The position numbers and the translations under genes are program-made. From contig NZ_FIZX01000002.1 in assembly GCF_900055185.1 (NCBI RefSeq), positions 1,368,586 through 1,432,585 on the forward strand: a stretch of DNA of 64,000 nt. The letters run 5' to 3'. The DNA is from Grimontia celer. GTDB lineage: Bacteria; Pseudomonadota; Gammaproteobacteria; Enterobacterales; Vibrionaceae. Under the pieces are notes generated by a model that saw only the letters and a list, made by a program, of their open reading frames with translations, ran no database searches and was not told the DNA's origin. This document shows positions 1-9,086 of the stretch, one piece after another. How positions within the stretch are numbered: the stretch's first letter is position 1; each line of letters begins with the position of its first letter.

Positions 1-2
1 TT

Positions 3-2204
3 GGGTTCGGTGGTGAAGGTGGGGACTTTGTTGCCTACCGAAAAGAAAACGAAGACGACTACACCCTTATGGTTCAAGACAAGCGGACCAACGATAATCT
101 AATCATCTACCAAGGGAGCCAGGTCAGCGAAAATATCCGCTCGGTATTTACAGAGTACGATCCACGTGTCCGCCCCTGGTATGCGCCAGTTGCCGAAAGT
201 CGAAAACCTGGCTGGTCTGAGATATACACAAACGCAGATGAAAGGCAGGAAATTACGCTGTCTGCACAGGCACCCGTTTTCTATCTCGAGGAGCTCGTTG
301 GCGTTGTGGTGACCGACGTCAAAATAGACACCCTCAATGCCTTCCTTATCGAGAAGCAAAATGAGTTCAATGCGGAGATTTATCTTTATGACAGTGAACT
401 ACGTTTAATTGCTCAATCAGACACCAGCGGCATTATCTCTAAGGGTACATCTATCAGCCCGGCCGGAAAGCGCTTGCTGACGACAGAGAGTACCAATCCC
501 ATCATTCTTGCCAGCGCAGAGTATGCCGAAGAACATCAACTCTCAATCCGTAAAACGGTCAGCCGATTCACAACAGACGTGGCCGGGCAGCGTTATTTCA
601 ACCAGATCACCCCATACACTGATGAGTATGGTCTCGAGTGGTATATCGGCGTTGCCACCTCAGAACACGCACTACTGGGTAAACTACCCAGAAGCCAGCG
701 GGACAGTTGGATTATCGGTTTAATTCTGTGCACGCTTGGCATCATTGTTGGGCTAATTTCTTTTAACCAAATCGTCGCGCCTATTACGTCCACAGCGGCC
801 GCAGCACGACAACTAGCTAAAGGCGAATGGGACAGTAAAATGCCGAAGCCTGGGGGTATCTATGAAACCTCCATGCTGGTCTTCGCTTTTACAGAAATGA
901 CCAATAACATCAAAGCTTCTTTCCGCGCGCTACGCCATCAGTTACTTTACGACTCACTAACTGAACTTTATAGCCGGGAAGGCCTGACAGAGGTGTGCGA
1001 TCGTCGGGGAGAATACAATGGATGCTTAATGTTTATTGGTTTAAACAAGTTCCGGGAAATTAACGATAGCCTTGGACAATCTACAGGTGATCAATTACTT
1101 GTCGCCATCGCAGATGAGCTCAAAGTGCTTTTCGAGGAAGATTGCTACATTGCAAGAGTGGGTGGTGATGAATTTGCCGTTTACCTTATCGATAACCCAA
1201 GCGATCGCATTATCGACAAGAACGCCAACAAACTGGTCCAACTCTTCTCCTCTCCTTTCATCATTCAGAAAGAGCGAATTTTAGTCAGCGCTTCTATCGG
1301 CATCGTGGCCGACCATCTCGAGCGAAATATGATGCTATGGCTTCGAAGCGGCAGCATTGCGCTTAGCAAGGCTAAACGGGATAAAACCAATATCAGTTAC
1401 TACAAGCCGGAAATGGCTGACTATTCTCGCAAGCGCACCAAAATGCTAGCGAAGATAAAAGATGGCATCGAAAAGAAAGAGTTTGTTCCATTTTACCAAC
1501 CCATTGTTGACCTAAATACCGGCAAAGTGGTTGGTGCAGAAGCTCTTGCTCGTTGGGTATCTCCCGAGTCTGGCGTGATTGAGCCGAAGGAGTTTATCGC
1601 GCTTGCTGAAGAAAGCGGACTCATTGAAAAACTAGGCGATCAAATCCTCTATCAAGCTTGTGCGGATGCAGTAAAGGGAATGAATGAAGGAAAATGGGGA
1701 CCAGAATTTCATCTCCACGTAAATCTGTCTGTCAATCAATTGGTTCACGCCGATTTCACCGACACGCTCCGCAAAATCCTGTCGAAAACAGGTTTGAATC
1801 CCAACAACCTCACTCTTGAGTTGACGGAGTCAAGAATCGTTGAGAATGATCTTGTTACCACGGCAAACATGCAGGCAATTATTGATCTCGGCGTTCACAT
1901 CGCGATCGATGATTTTGGTACCGGTTACAGCTCTCTTTCTTACCTCAGTAAGCTTCCATTTGACTGTCTGAAAATCGACCGTGCTTTTGTAGAAACGCTA
2001 GAGCAGGAAACGCTAAGTACCTCGATCGTCGCCGTCATCATCAATATGACGAAGAGCCTAAATATCGAGCTGGTCGCCGAAGGCGTGGAAACCCGAGAAC
2101 AGGCCAAGATGCTTAGCGAGCTGAGCGGAGAAACCTATGGGCAAGGCTTTTTGTTCAGTAAAGCTGTCGCCTATGATAAATGGCCCGCGACGCTTACTGT
2201 TTAA
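3..2204 (+). CDS. dCache-GGDEF-EAL c-di-GMP signalling protein (5' partial)
   Basis: The reading frame is open from the left edge, so the N-terminus lies outside; the ATG at 69 is internal. In order the protein shows the distal part of a periplasmic Cache sensor (an RPWYAPV motif near the edge), a membrane helix (about 709-766), a HAMP-like linker, a GGDEF domain and an EAL domain. The GGDEF signature is intact (1161-1175), but the metal-binding segment reads GLNKFREIND where active cyclases carry Asp residues, so cyclase activity is doubtful. The EAL domain keeps EALARW, ELTESR, DDFGTGYSSL and KIDRAF, typical of active phosphodiesterases. Inferred role: a membrane sensor that degrades c-di-GMP in response to an extracellular ligand, with the GGDEF domain perhaps serving as a GTP-binding regulator. 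The domain call is firm; the activity is inferred. Confidence 0.93.
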   Translation, partial: GFGGEGGDFVAYRKENEDDYTLMVQDKRTNDNLIIYQGSQVSENIRSVFTEYDPRVRPWYAPVAESRKPGWSEIYTNADERQEITLSAQAPVFYLEELVGVVVTDVKIDTLNAFLIEKQNEFNAEIYLYDSELRLIAQSDTSGIISKGTSISPAGKRLLTTESTNPIILASAEYAEEHQLSIRKTVSRFTTDVAGQRYFNQITPYTDEYGLEWYIGVATSEHALLGKLPRSQRDSWIIGLILCTLGIIVGLISFNQIVAPITSTAAAARQLAKGEWDSKMPKPGGIYETSMLVFAFTEMTNNIKASFRALRHQLLYDSLTELYSREGLTEVCDRRGEYNGCLMFIGLNKFREINDSLGQSTGDQLLVAIADELKVLFEEDCYIARVGGDEFAVYLIDNPSDRIIDKNANKLVQLFSSPFIIQKERILVSASIGIVADHLERNMMLWLRSGSIALSKAKRDKTNISYYKPEMADYSRKRTKMLAKIKDGIEKKEFVPFYQPIVDLNTGKVVGAEALARWVSPESGVIEPKEFIALAEESGLIEKLGDQILYQACADAVKGMNEGKWGPEFHLHVNLSVNQLVHADFTDTLRKILSKTGLNPNNLTLELTESRIVENDLVTTANMQAIIDLGVHIAIDDFGTGYSSLSYLSKLPFDCLKIDRAFVETLEQETLSTSIVAVIINMTKSLNIELVAEGVETREQAKMLSELSGETYGQGFLFSKAVAYDKWPATLTV

Positions 2205-2263
2205 TCAGTAAAGTTAGCGTCATTGGGCCCTTCTTGCGGTTCTTCGCTTCTTATTTCAGTGTA

Positions 2264-5047
2264 CTAATCCTTAAACCCCAACACTTTCCTCATATTGATC
2301 TTCCTTCTTGCCACCACTTTTCTATCCCAGCCACCTCGGGAGTAGAGATCATTCAGCCCATTGGCGGTCATGTAGTGGGTAATAACATTGATGAAAGCGA
2401 GGAAGACTGAGCGGAATATCATGGCTGCCAACAAGGTGAACACGCTGTAAAACAAATATTTCTTCCTGTTGCCTTTGGTGATAATTGGACGCGAAACCTG
2501 CCAAGCTAAAAGGCTGTGGGTGATGAACAGAAAGATGACCATGCCTCCCAACGTTTCCTTAGAAACGTCAAAGCCTGCCATCACGGTCATTGGGAAAACA
2601 AAGACCCAGGCAGCAAAGAAGACGAACGAGAGAAACTTCAACTTGGTTTTGCTGTAGGTTGCTGCCTTTTCGCCTTTCTCTGCAATGTCTTTCTCCAGCT
2701 TCTGGCGATACATTTCGTCCAGATATTCAACCGCTACGTCCGTGGTTTCCTGCTGAAGTTCAGTCTGCTTTTTACGCCTGTCTGCCAAAGCTTTGAGCGA
2801 AGCCATGTTGTATCCATCACCTTCCAGGCCTAAATGCAGTTGGGTGAGAAGAATGCACATGGGGTAATGGAAATCTTTCGCTTCATCCTCTGGTGAGTGT
2901 TCTTCAAACTCTTCAGGTGGCGCAAACCACTCCCGGTTGGTGGTGATCATGGCATGCAGAAACTCGGGTTTCACATAGTGATAGGTTTCTTTCACCAAGC
3001 CCTTTTCTTCTTTCAGGCGCATCAGCGATTGTTGTTGCCAATCGACAACCACATGGAACTGCGGGTTTGAATCTACATTCGCCGCGACCAAGTTCCAGAA
3101 CACGACGGCCTCATCGAAATGGTCTTTTTCTAGAAGACGGGAAAGCGCCATGGTGGCACAGAGATCTAGTGCTCTCGCTTTCTCCATCAGGGCTTCTGGC
3201 TTCTCATTGTTAACCAACAGTGATACCTGATTGTCGACCACCAGCCGGTAAACAAACTGATCCGGGTATCGGGAAAACGCTTGGACACTTTCTGGCAAAT
3301 ACTCATCCGATTGGGCAGCAAATGGCAGGACAAGTGAAATAGGTCCTTCGTGATGGCTGTCGGGTAACGCTGGCAGAGCTTCGACAATTGACTGCTTAGA
3401 CAAACCGCCTGAGCCAAGATGCGACATAAAGAACAATGTCCAATCAAACACACTGTCGAAAGGACTGCCTTGCCAGACACTGCTCATTTCATAATTCGGG
3501 TTGGCACTTCGGTAGAAACAGAGTGAATCCACATAGAAGGGATAAATAGACCCTTCGCGGATTTCATCCATCACCAGTACTTCTGCTTGTTCCAGCTGTC
3601 GGTACCAACTGTCTGGCAACAGCGGATGACGACGAATACATTCAAGCCAACCTTCTTTCGACAGCGAACTCAGCTCTTCCATCGTCAACGCTTCCTGTGT
3701 AAGGAAGGCGTCTGTTTCATAGTGCGTGAGTTTTTGTTGGAGCGTTTCTGAGCCGCCTTGGGTTTCCATCACTTCCTGTAAGCATTTCAGGACCAAGGTG
3801 ATGGCAACGCGTTCACTGAGGGTTTCAACTATCTCGAACTCTTTGGTGAGGTCATGCTTCAATGAAGACATCCACGCCCAACTGCCAGAGTGCGCCGCCC
3901 AAATCGCTTTCACTATCAGCGCTGTCCGCCCTTCTGCACCGATAAAGTCGAGTCTGTGGCTGATTGCACCGTTGTTATGACTGACTAACTGACCGTATAG
4001 CCAGTTAAACATTAATCTTTCAGGATCACTTTCTGGTTCTGGGTAGAGTTGTCGCTCATTGCGCCAAAAAACCGGAGGAAGCGGGCTCCAACGCTGACGC
4101 ATACAGGCAAGGCTCATTGCCAATAATTTATCGTGCTCGAGTGAAACCGAATATTGGAGCTCTGCCGCTTCGGAGAATGCGCCAAGAGCCATAAACTTTT
4201 CAGTGACCTCATCTATTGCCGCTGCATTGCCGCTTAACTTAGCCGTATCAGCCACCACTTCCCATTGAGCTAGTGTTAATGCCTCAGCGGGTTGTTGAAG
4301 TAGTTCAAGAACCAACGCATTAGCAACCATTGAAGGCTTGGTTTTCAAGGCCACGAGCGCTTTAAGCACGCTGATTTTTACGTTCAGAATGTTTGGCGGA
4401 ACAAAAGTCAGCGATTGCTGGAGATGGTATTCCAATGCATCTAACTGCCCTCTGGAAAGAGCAATATGGAGTGGGCGAAGGAAGCTCAGAAGTGCGCGTT
4501 GCTCCGGTGCGCTGAATTGAGCCAGTTCTTCCAGACTGACGGACAATGGCAATTGACGCCATTCATCCAGAAACTCACCCAGCTCAACCTGCTGTTGTTC
4601 GCCGTTGAGTAACAAATTCCAACTCAGCCCATTCCAGAGCACATCAATAATAGAAGGAGGAAGCCAGCGGTTTGCCAACACTACGGTAATTGCATCGTCT
4701 GAGATCTTTTGCTGCTCATCGATTTGCAGCATCTGACTGGTTTCTGTCCAAGCTTTCCAGCTCGCTAAATCCATACGTTTTACGGGATTTTGAAGCAATT
4801 GATTGAAAGATTCAGAATGCGGATGCACCTCAGAAGGCGCTTCGGCTTCTTCGCTTACTGCTTGTTCGGTACTCTCGTCTCCGCCGCTTTTCAACCATTG
4901 GAGGATATTTTCATAGGCTTCCCGAACCCGCTTGAAGCCTTCAGGGTCATCCTCCGGATGGTGCTGACGGAGCTTAACGCGATAGGCTTTTTTGATAACG
5001 GACTCGTCAGTCGTTTGCTCCAGGTCGAGTACTTCCCACATATTCAT
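2264..5047 (-). CDS. Large J-domain (DnaJ-like) membrane protein
   Basis: A 927-residue protein with an N-terminal J-domain of about 60 residues (MNMWEVLDLEQTTDESVIKK). Where DnaJ has HPD, this protein reads HPE (HHPEDDPEGF). J-domains use HPD to stimulate Hsp70 ATPase, so the change may weaken this. A long helical middle follows, rich in Trp and Leu and with no domain I recognise. Near the C-terminus (about residues 800-890) are several hydrophobic segments that look like membrane helices, then a basic tail. The start overlaps the upstream DUF1266 gene by ATGA, so the two are co-transcribed and probably translationally coupled. The pair recalls the E. coli ybeU/djlC neighbourhood, where such J-proteins partner the Hsp70 HscC. 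No Hsp70 gene is in this window. Confidence 0.8.
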   Translation of the reverse strand: MNMWEVLDLEQTTDESVIKKAYRVKLRQHHPEDDPEGFKRVREAYENILQWLKSGGDESTEQAVSEEAEAPSEVHPHSESFNQLLQNPVKRMDLASWKAWTETSQMLQIDEQQKISDDAITVVLANRWLPPSIIDVLWNGLSWNLLLNGEQQQVELGEFLDEWRQLPLSVSLEELAQFSAPEQRALLSFLRPLHIALSRGQLDALEYHLQQSLTFVPPNILNVKISVLKALVALKTKPSMVANALVLELLQQPAEALTLAQWEVVADTAKLSGNAAAIDEVTEKFMALGAFSEAAELQYSVSLEHDKLLAMSLACMRQRWSPLPPVFWRNERQLYPEPESDPERLMFNWLYGQLVSHNNGAISHRLDFIGAEGRTALIVKAIWAAHSGSWAWMSSLKHDLTKEFEIVETLSERVAITLVLKCLQEVMETQGGSETLQQKLTHYETDAFLTQEALTMEELSSLSKEGWLECIRRHPLLPDSWYRQLEQAEVLVMDEIREGSIYPFYVDSLCFYRSANPNYEMSSVWQGSPFDSVFDWTLFFMSHLGSGGLSKQSIVEALPALPDSHHEGPISLVLPFAAQSDEYLPESVQAFSRYPDQFVYRLVVDNQVSLLVNNEKPEALMEKARALDLCATMALSRLLEKDHFDEAVVFWNLVAANVDSNPQFHVVVDWQQQSLMRLKEEKGLVKETYHYVKPEFLHAMITTNREWFAPPEEFEEHSPEDEAKDFHYPMCILLTQLHLGLEGDGYNMASLKALADRRKKQTELQQETTDVAVEYLDEMYRQKLEKDIAEKGEKAATYSKTKLKFLSFVFFAAWVFVFPMTVMAGFDVSKETLGGMVIFLFITHSLLAWQVSRPIITKGNRKKYLFYSVFTLLAAMIFRSVFLAFINVITHYMTANGLNDLYSRGGWDRKVVARRKINMRKVLGFKD

Positions 5048-5823
5048 GACTGCGCCTCCCCTTCATCATCACTCAAAATGGCTCTAAGCGATTCTGGCTG
5101 GGGTATATCAGGCAGTTCCACGTTCCAATCAAGTGCAGGGATTGGGCAATCTGTATCTTCTTCCAAACATTGATAGAAACTGCTGAATCCAATATAGAAG
5201 CCGTTGTTCAGTAAGTATCTGATGTTGTCGCTGTCTTCATCCTGATCGTTCATATACTCCCAGTAATTACGACCAAATATGAAGCTTTGGGTATATTGCT
5301 CCCAGCTTGAGAAGTGCTTTTGAATTTGTCGGCTGAAGTAATTGAGCAAGAAGACAAACTCTTCCTGTGTCACCTTCCCCGCACCATATCCAGCCCGAGT
5401 AAGGAAAGATCCCCGACAAAAATCCCATCCCTTGAAACCGGCTGACCCAACATGGCGATATGCGGCGTCCAGATAACGCATTTCTGCTTTGGCAACGGGG
5501 TTTGGGACACTATCAACTCGTTGTTGCCATTCATTAGCACTCATACAGGCACGACGCCCAAATTCACCGGCCCACACATCACCGTGAACTTCCGCCATAG
5601 CAAGCCGATGGATCATTTCATGCCATTCGCGTCTGGTATCAATTCCCCACCAGTCAATAAAATTTTTGCCCCACTCAACGGGGTCATCCAAGTCTCTTTT
5701 TAGCGCGGGTAAGTCGTAGTCATAATCGCCACGGTTATAGCTGATTTGTGGCGAGGTTATCGCCAGCCACCATTGGCAATGTGGGAGGGAGGGATCAAAG
5801 TTTTTGGGAGTCTGCGCCGTCAT
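5044..5823 (-). CDS. DUF1266-family protein
   Basis: A 259-residue soluble protein from the ATG at 5823. A TTG at 5856 would add 11 residues, but the ATG is better placed behind AGCAGG. The C-terminal half carries the pattern typical of DUF1266: WDFCRG, then RAGYGAGKVTQEEF, then a region rich in Trp and aromatic residues. The E. coli YbeU and YbeR proteins belong to this family, and their function is unknown. The gene overlaps the following J-domain gene by 4 bp, so the two products probably act together, perhaps in an Hsp70-linked process. That is inference from context only. Confidence 0.75.
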   Translation of the reverse strand: MTAQTPKNFDPSLPHCQWWLAITSPQISYNRGDYDYDLPALKRDLDDPVEWGKNFIDWWGIDTRREWHEMIHRLAMAEVHGDVWAGEFGRRACMSANEWQQRVDSVPNPVAKAEMRYLDAAYRHVGSAGFKGWDFCRGSFLTRAGYGAGKVTQEEFVFLLNYFSRQIQKHFSSWEQYTQSFIFGRNYWEYMNDQDEDSDNIRYLLNNGFYIGFSSFYQCLEEDTDCPIPALDWNVELPDIPQPESLRAILSDDEGEAQS

Positions 5824-5969
5824 CCTGAACCTGCTTTTCTGAATCACTTCATGCAATTAGAGCAATATTTCATCAGATTAGGATGACGGTTTAAGGTATC
5901 AAAGTGTAGAGAGATTGATCAGGTTATTAGACTTTAAGCCGCTTTCATCGTCTAAATTCTGCTGATGTC

Positions 5970-6605
5970 TCACCAAAGTCCCGCTTTCTTAATCTCGTTA
6001 TAAGCAGACATCACTTCATCCGGTATCGGCTGCTCAATCTGGAAACCTTGTGCTGGATAATCTTTAATTCGCTCGAAATCACTTACCGTTGCATTAACAA
6101 CATGATCAAACGTCAGATCAGTATTGGGATATTCCAAGAACGGGATAGGAGGAGAGGTGCAAACAACGCTTTGAACTTCATCTGGCCACTGCTGCAGGAA
6201 CGTTGCGTAAGCTCTGCGTTCCATAAAAGGTTTCTGCACGAGAATGAAACGGTTGAACCTCAGCCCCTTTTGTTCAAGGAGAGCATGTGACAGCGTCACG
6301 TTCTCACCGGTATTGGTCGCTTCTTTCTCCAGCAGTATTGCCCTGCCAGGAACCCCTTCATCAAGCAGAATTTCAGCGAACGTCTCAGCTTCCGACTTTT
6401 CGAACACTTCTTCGGTGAACCTGCCTTTTCCGCCAGATACCAATACATACGGCGCCAACCCTCTACGGTAAAGATCAGCCGCATATTCAGCGACTCGTAC
6501 ATCGTTACTGCACAATACAAACAGGCAGTCTGCGGGCGTAACTTCATGCCCCATAAGGTGGAAATTCCAGATGGTTTCGATGTGTTTATAAAGACGTGCT
6601 GGCAT
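5970..6605 (-). CDS. YdcF/SanA-like DUF218 protein
   Basis: 211 residues from the ATG at 6605 (MPARLYKHIE), behind a weak GGGA Shine-Dalgarno. A TTG at 6641 would add 12 residues but is less likely. The sequence has the DUF218 layout: a hydrophobic strand ADCLFVLCSND with a conserved acid, a loop VLVSGGKG, the segment EAETFAEILLDEGVP, and EATNTGENVTLS, the usual ENT/TxxN signature. Family members such as YdcF bind nucleotides such as S-adenosylmethionine, or affect envelope integrity (SanA). There is no signal peptide, so this one is probably cytosolic like YdcF. It stands alone on the minus strand between two unrelated minus-strand genes. Confidence 0.8.
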   Translation of the reverse strand: MPARLYKHIETIWNFHLMGHEVTPADCLFVLCSNDVRVAEYAADLYRRGLAPYVLVSGGKGRFTEEVFEKSEAETFAEILLDEGVPGRAILLEKEATNTGENVTLSHALLEQKGLRFNRFILVQKPFMERRAYATFLQQWPDEVQSVVCTSPPIPFLEYPNTDLTFDHVVNATVSDFERIKDYPAQGFQIEQPIPDEVMSAYNEIKKAGLW

Positions 6606-6705
6606 GTGTAGTATTCCCGATAGGTTTTGTATAAGTACCAATACTCCTAACGCCCTTTCATTTCAAAGCAATGACACGCATTTTCTGAAATTCGGCAGCG
6701 AATGG

Positions 6706-8058
6706 TTAATTCGCCACCACTTTTGCAAGTTCAGATTCTGGTTCCCAAGCAAACGGGGCAAACAATTTAGGCAAATCGACACTTACGCCAAGACGCGCTG
6801 CAAGCAGATACAAACCGCCTATTTTTCGGTGAAGGAAAAGTGCATCGACAGGTGGTGTGTGCCAATATCCTTGCTCGGTGCTCAGAGCCATACCGGCATC
6901 ATGTATGCGCTTGGCGAGATCGCTGCGGCCAAAATCATAAGGACCGACATGGCGCAGAGGTTCACAAGCCGTCATCACCAGATTCACCACGGCCTCTTTT
7001 TGCTCAGGGAAGATATGTTCACTGAAAAAGCCGATTTGTGACATGGCATCTGCCACACCCGCCGTATCGCTATGCATCGCAGCGGTTAACAACCTCTGAT
7101 ATCCCTCACTGATAGTGTCGTTGTAAAGGCGTGTCGCTCCAAAATCCAACAGGACGACTTTTCCTGTTTCACGCTGATACAGGTAGTTAGCAAAATTGGG
7201 GTCTGTCTGTATCCTTTGAAAATCAAACACCTCTCGGAAGAGCAAGGTGAAAAGGTTCGACACCAGTTCCGTTTTTTGTGCGTCGGGCAAATTATCCAGA
7301 TCTTCGATCGGTTCGCCTTGCTCATAACTCATGGTCAGTATCGACGAAGTGGTTAGCGCATCTTTGATTTTGGGAACAACAAAACTGTCGTCTTCGTTAA
7401 GCAATTCATGGAAGGCTTTTGCATGTTCAGCCTCCAGTAGGTAATCCGCTTCTGCATGGAGCTGTTTTTTGGCTTCTTCAAGCAAGCTTTTGTAATCAAC
7501 TTCTTTTGGTACCAGCCCTGTCAGGCGAAGCAGCGTCACCACATTATCGACATCGCTGCTGATACTTTTCTTCACACCAGGGTACTGCACTTTAACTGCC
7601 AGTTCAGAGCCGTCATCATCGTAGGCGAAATGCACCTGTCCAATAGAGGCCGCCGCCATTGGCTTGAACTTGAAAGAAAGGAAGTGCCTCTGCCAATCAC
7701 CGCCCCACTCGCCTGCCAGCACGTCAGCGAGTTGCTTGGCAGGCATTGGCGCTGCATCAGAGCGCAGTCTGGCGAGAATATCTGTGAGTTCTTTTGGCAA
7801 GGCATCACCCGCATCCATACTCAGCAACTGGCCGACTTTCATTGCAGCACCGCGAAGCTGGGCAAGCTGATCTGTGATGTTGGAAATGTTCTTTGGCGTC
7901 AGCAGTAGGTCTTTCGCTTTTGGGCGCTTGCCTGCAATCAATTGTTTGGCACCTTCCGCTGCCATGTTGGTCGCCACTTTGGTGACCACAGAGCCAAACA
8001 TACCGACCCTGCTCATTCGATTGGTAGGAACCTTTTTACCGTCGTCGTACTCAGCCAC
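6706..8058 (-). CDS. ABC1/UbiB/ADCK-family atypical kinase
   Basis: 451 residues from a GTG at 8058, chosen because AAGGA lies 8 bases upstream. A longer frame reaches an ATG at 8190 but would run through a palindromic repeat element and give a non-homologous extension. The family hallmarks are visible: the KxGQ motif (AAMKVGQLLSMD), the Ala-rich loop AAASIGQVH in place of a P-loop, the ATP-site Lys in LAVKVQYPG, and the metal-binding DFG in LLDFGATRLYND. Members such as UbiB and ADCK support ubiquinone/isoprenoid metabolism. This is a paralogue outside the ubi operon, so the substrate is unknown. No membrane helix is evident at the C-terminus, unlike UbiB. Confidence 0.87.
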   Translation of the reverse strand: MAEYDDGKKVPTNRMSRVGMFGSVVTKVATNMAAEGAKQLIAGKRPKAKDLLLTPKNISNITDQLAQLRGAAMKVGQLLSMDAGDALPKELTDILARLRSDAAPMPAKQLADVLAGEWGGDWQRHFLSFKFKPMAAASIGQVHFAYDDDGSELAVKVQYPGVKKSISSDVDNVVTLLRLTGLVPKEVDYKSLLEEAKKQLHAEADYLLEAEHAKAFHELLNEDDSFVVPKIKDALTTSSILTMSYEQGEPIEDLDNLPDAQKTELVSNLFTLLFREVFDFQRIQTDPNFANYLYQRETGKVVLLDFGATRLYNDTISEGYQRLLTAAMHSDTAGVADAMSQIGFFSEHIFPEQKEAVVNLVMTACEPLRHVGPYDFGRSDLAKRIHDAGMALSTEQGYWHTPPVDALFLHRKIGGLYLLAARLGVSVDLPKLFAPFAWEPESELAKVVAN

Positions 8059-8126
8059 AATATGTGTCCTTTTTGTTGTTTTTCCATAAACCAGTACGAA
8101 CAGAACGGATAATCGTTCACTGGGCA

Positions 8127-8210
8127 TATACCCAAATAATCTGAAGATGCATGATTCAGCAACGCATTGATGACCTCTGAATTCGGGCATCTACAGGTTG
8201 TTTGGGTATA
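8127..8210. repeat. 84-bp palindromic intergenic repeat, Vibrio-type
   Basis: The ends are perfect 10-bp inverted repeats, TATACCCAAA and TTTGGGTATA. Imperfect complementarity extends about 34 bp inward (AGATGCATGATTCAG against AGATGCCCGAATTCAG), so the whole unit can fold as one long hairpin. It lies just upstream of the ABC1-kinase start. I associate elements of this shape and end sequence with dispersed non-coding repeats in Vibrionaceae; that identification is from memory. Only one copy is in the window. Confidence 0.6.
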
Positions 8211-8222
8211 AATCTAAGATAC

Positions 8223-8248
8223 AAAAAAACCGCGCTAAAAAGCGCGGT
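8223..8248 (-). terminator. Rho-independent terminator after yjdM
   Basis: On the minus strand ACCGCGCT-TTTT-AGCGCGGT forms an 8-bp perfect GC-rich stem followed by a T-run. It lies 21 bp beyond the yjdM stop codon. Confidence 0.85.
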
Positions 8249-8269
8249 TCTTTCAGGGTAAGTGAGGAC

Positions 8270-8605
8270 TTAAACCTTCTTCACGAACTCAGACTTCAGC
8301 TTCATTGCGCCGATGCCATCGATTTTACAATCGATATCGTGGTCACCGTCTACAAGACGGATGTTTTTCACTTTGGTACCCACTTTAACAACCAGTGACG
8401 ATCCTTTCACTTTCAGGTCTTTGATCACAGTAACTGTGTCGCCATCCTGAAGAACATTGCCGTTAGAGTCTTTAATTACCTTCGTCTCTTCTGCATCAGC
8501 TGATGCATCCTGAGACCACTCGTGACCACACTCAGGGCATACATACAGTGCACCGTCTTCGTAAGTGTATTCAGAGTTACATTGTGGGCAATTTGGTAAA
8601 GACAT
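8270..8605 (-). CDS. yjdM: YjdM (PhnA-type) zinc-ribbon protein
   Basis: 111 residues, the full length of the YjdM/PhnA family. The N-terminus holds a zinc ribbon with two CxxC pairs (CPQC and CPEC, about residues 6-27). The C-terminal domain carries the characteristic [23 protein letters not shown] stretch. Despite the old name, these proteins are not needed for the C-P lyase pathway and their biochemical role is uncertain. The gene is monocistronic, with its own terminator downstream and a hairpin (8634-8667) in its leader. It diverges from a chemoreceptor gene. Confidence 0.92.
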   Translation of the reverse strand: MSLPNCPQCNSEYTYEDGALYVCPECGHEWSQDASADAEETKVIKDSNGNVLQDGDTVTVIKDLKVKGSSLVVKVGTKVKNIRLVDGDHDIDCKIDGIGAMKLKSEFVKKV

Positions 8606-9086
8606 GATTGATCACCTCGGTAAGGATGGAGAATACCAATTGGACTAAATCGTCAGTCCGATTGGTACAAAGAGGCGCTAGTCTAAACCAAACCCCTAGC
8701 TTCGCATATAGCGAAACGTGATAAGCACACACTTTTTCCGGGTTTAAGATTATTTAGCCCTTCACCTGCAACAATATGGTGAAAATCGAGTCACAAGCTT
8801 GCCCACATCCGCATCACTGAACGATCAGTTTCCTTACATTTGAATGCATCGGATCACATTTTCGGAAAATGTTGATTCGTCACATTAAATTCATTCGGCT
8901 TATGAATTTACAAATAGAAAGCCCCCAGCCCCTTGTCTACCTAGTCAGACAGAATGGCATGTTTTTTCTGTGACATTTTTGCAACATAACCAGCGAATTT
9001 GGCAGCAAGCAATTATGAATTCAATTGCTATGCTCACTTTTGATAAAGCCCATTATTTTAATTAGTTAGATCTTAGGGAGAGAAAC
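8606..9086. other. Intergenic region between yjdM and the chemoreceptor gene
   Basis: About 480 bp that must hold divergent promoters for yjdM and the chemoreceptor. The one clear structure is an inverted repeat at 8634-8667. The rest is AT-rich with no credible ORF. I could not identify a convincing sigma-54 or sigma-28 promoter. Confidence 0.5.
8634..8667. repeat. Inverted repeat in the yjdM leader
   Basis: TACCAATTGGACT and AGTCCGATTGGTA pair as a 13-bp stem with one mismatch around an 8-base loop. It lies 29 bp upstream of the yjdM ATG. It could be a transcription-factor site, an RNA hairpin in the 5' leader, or a small dispersed repeat. Confidence 0.5.

Noticed and set aside
8059-8190. 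A longer N-terminus for the ABC1-family kinase from an ATG at 8190
   Set aside because: The extension runs through a palindromic repeat and has no family similarity; the GTG at 8058 has a well-spaced AAGGA.
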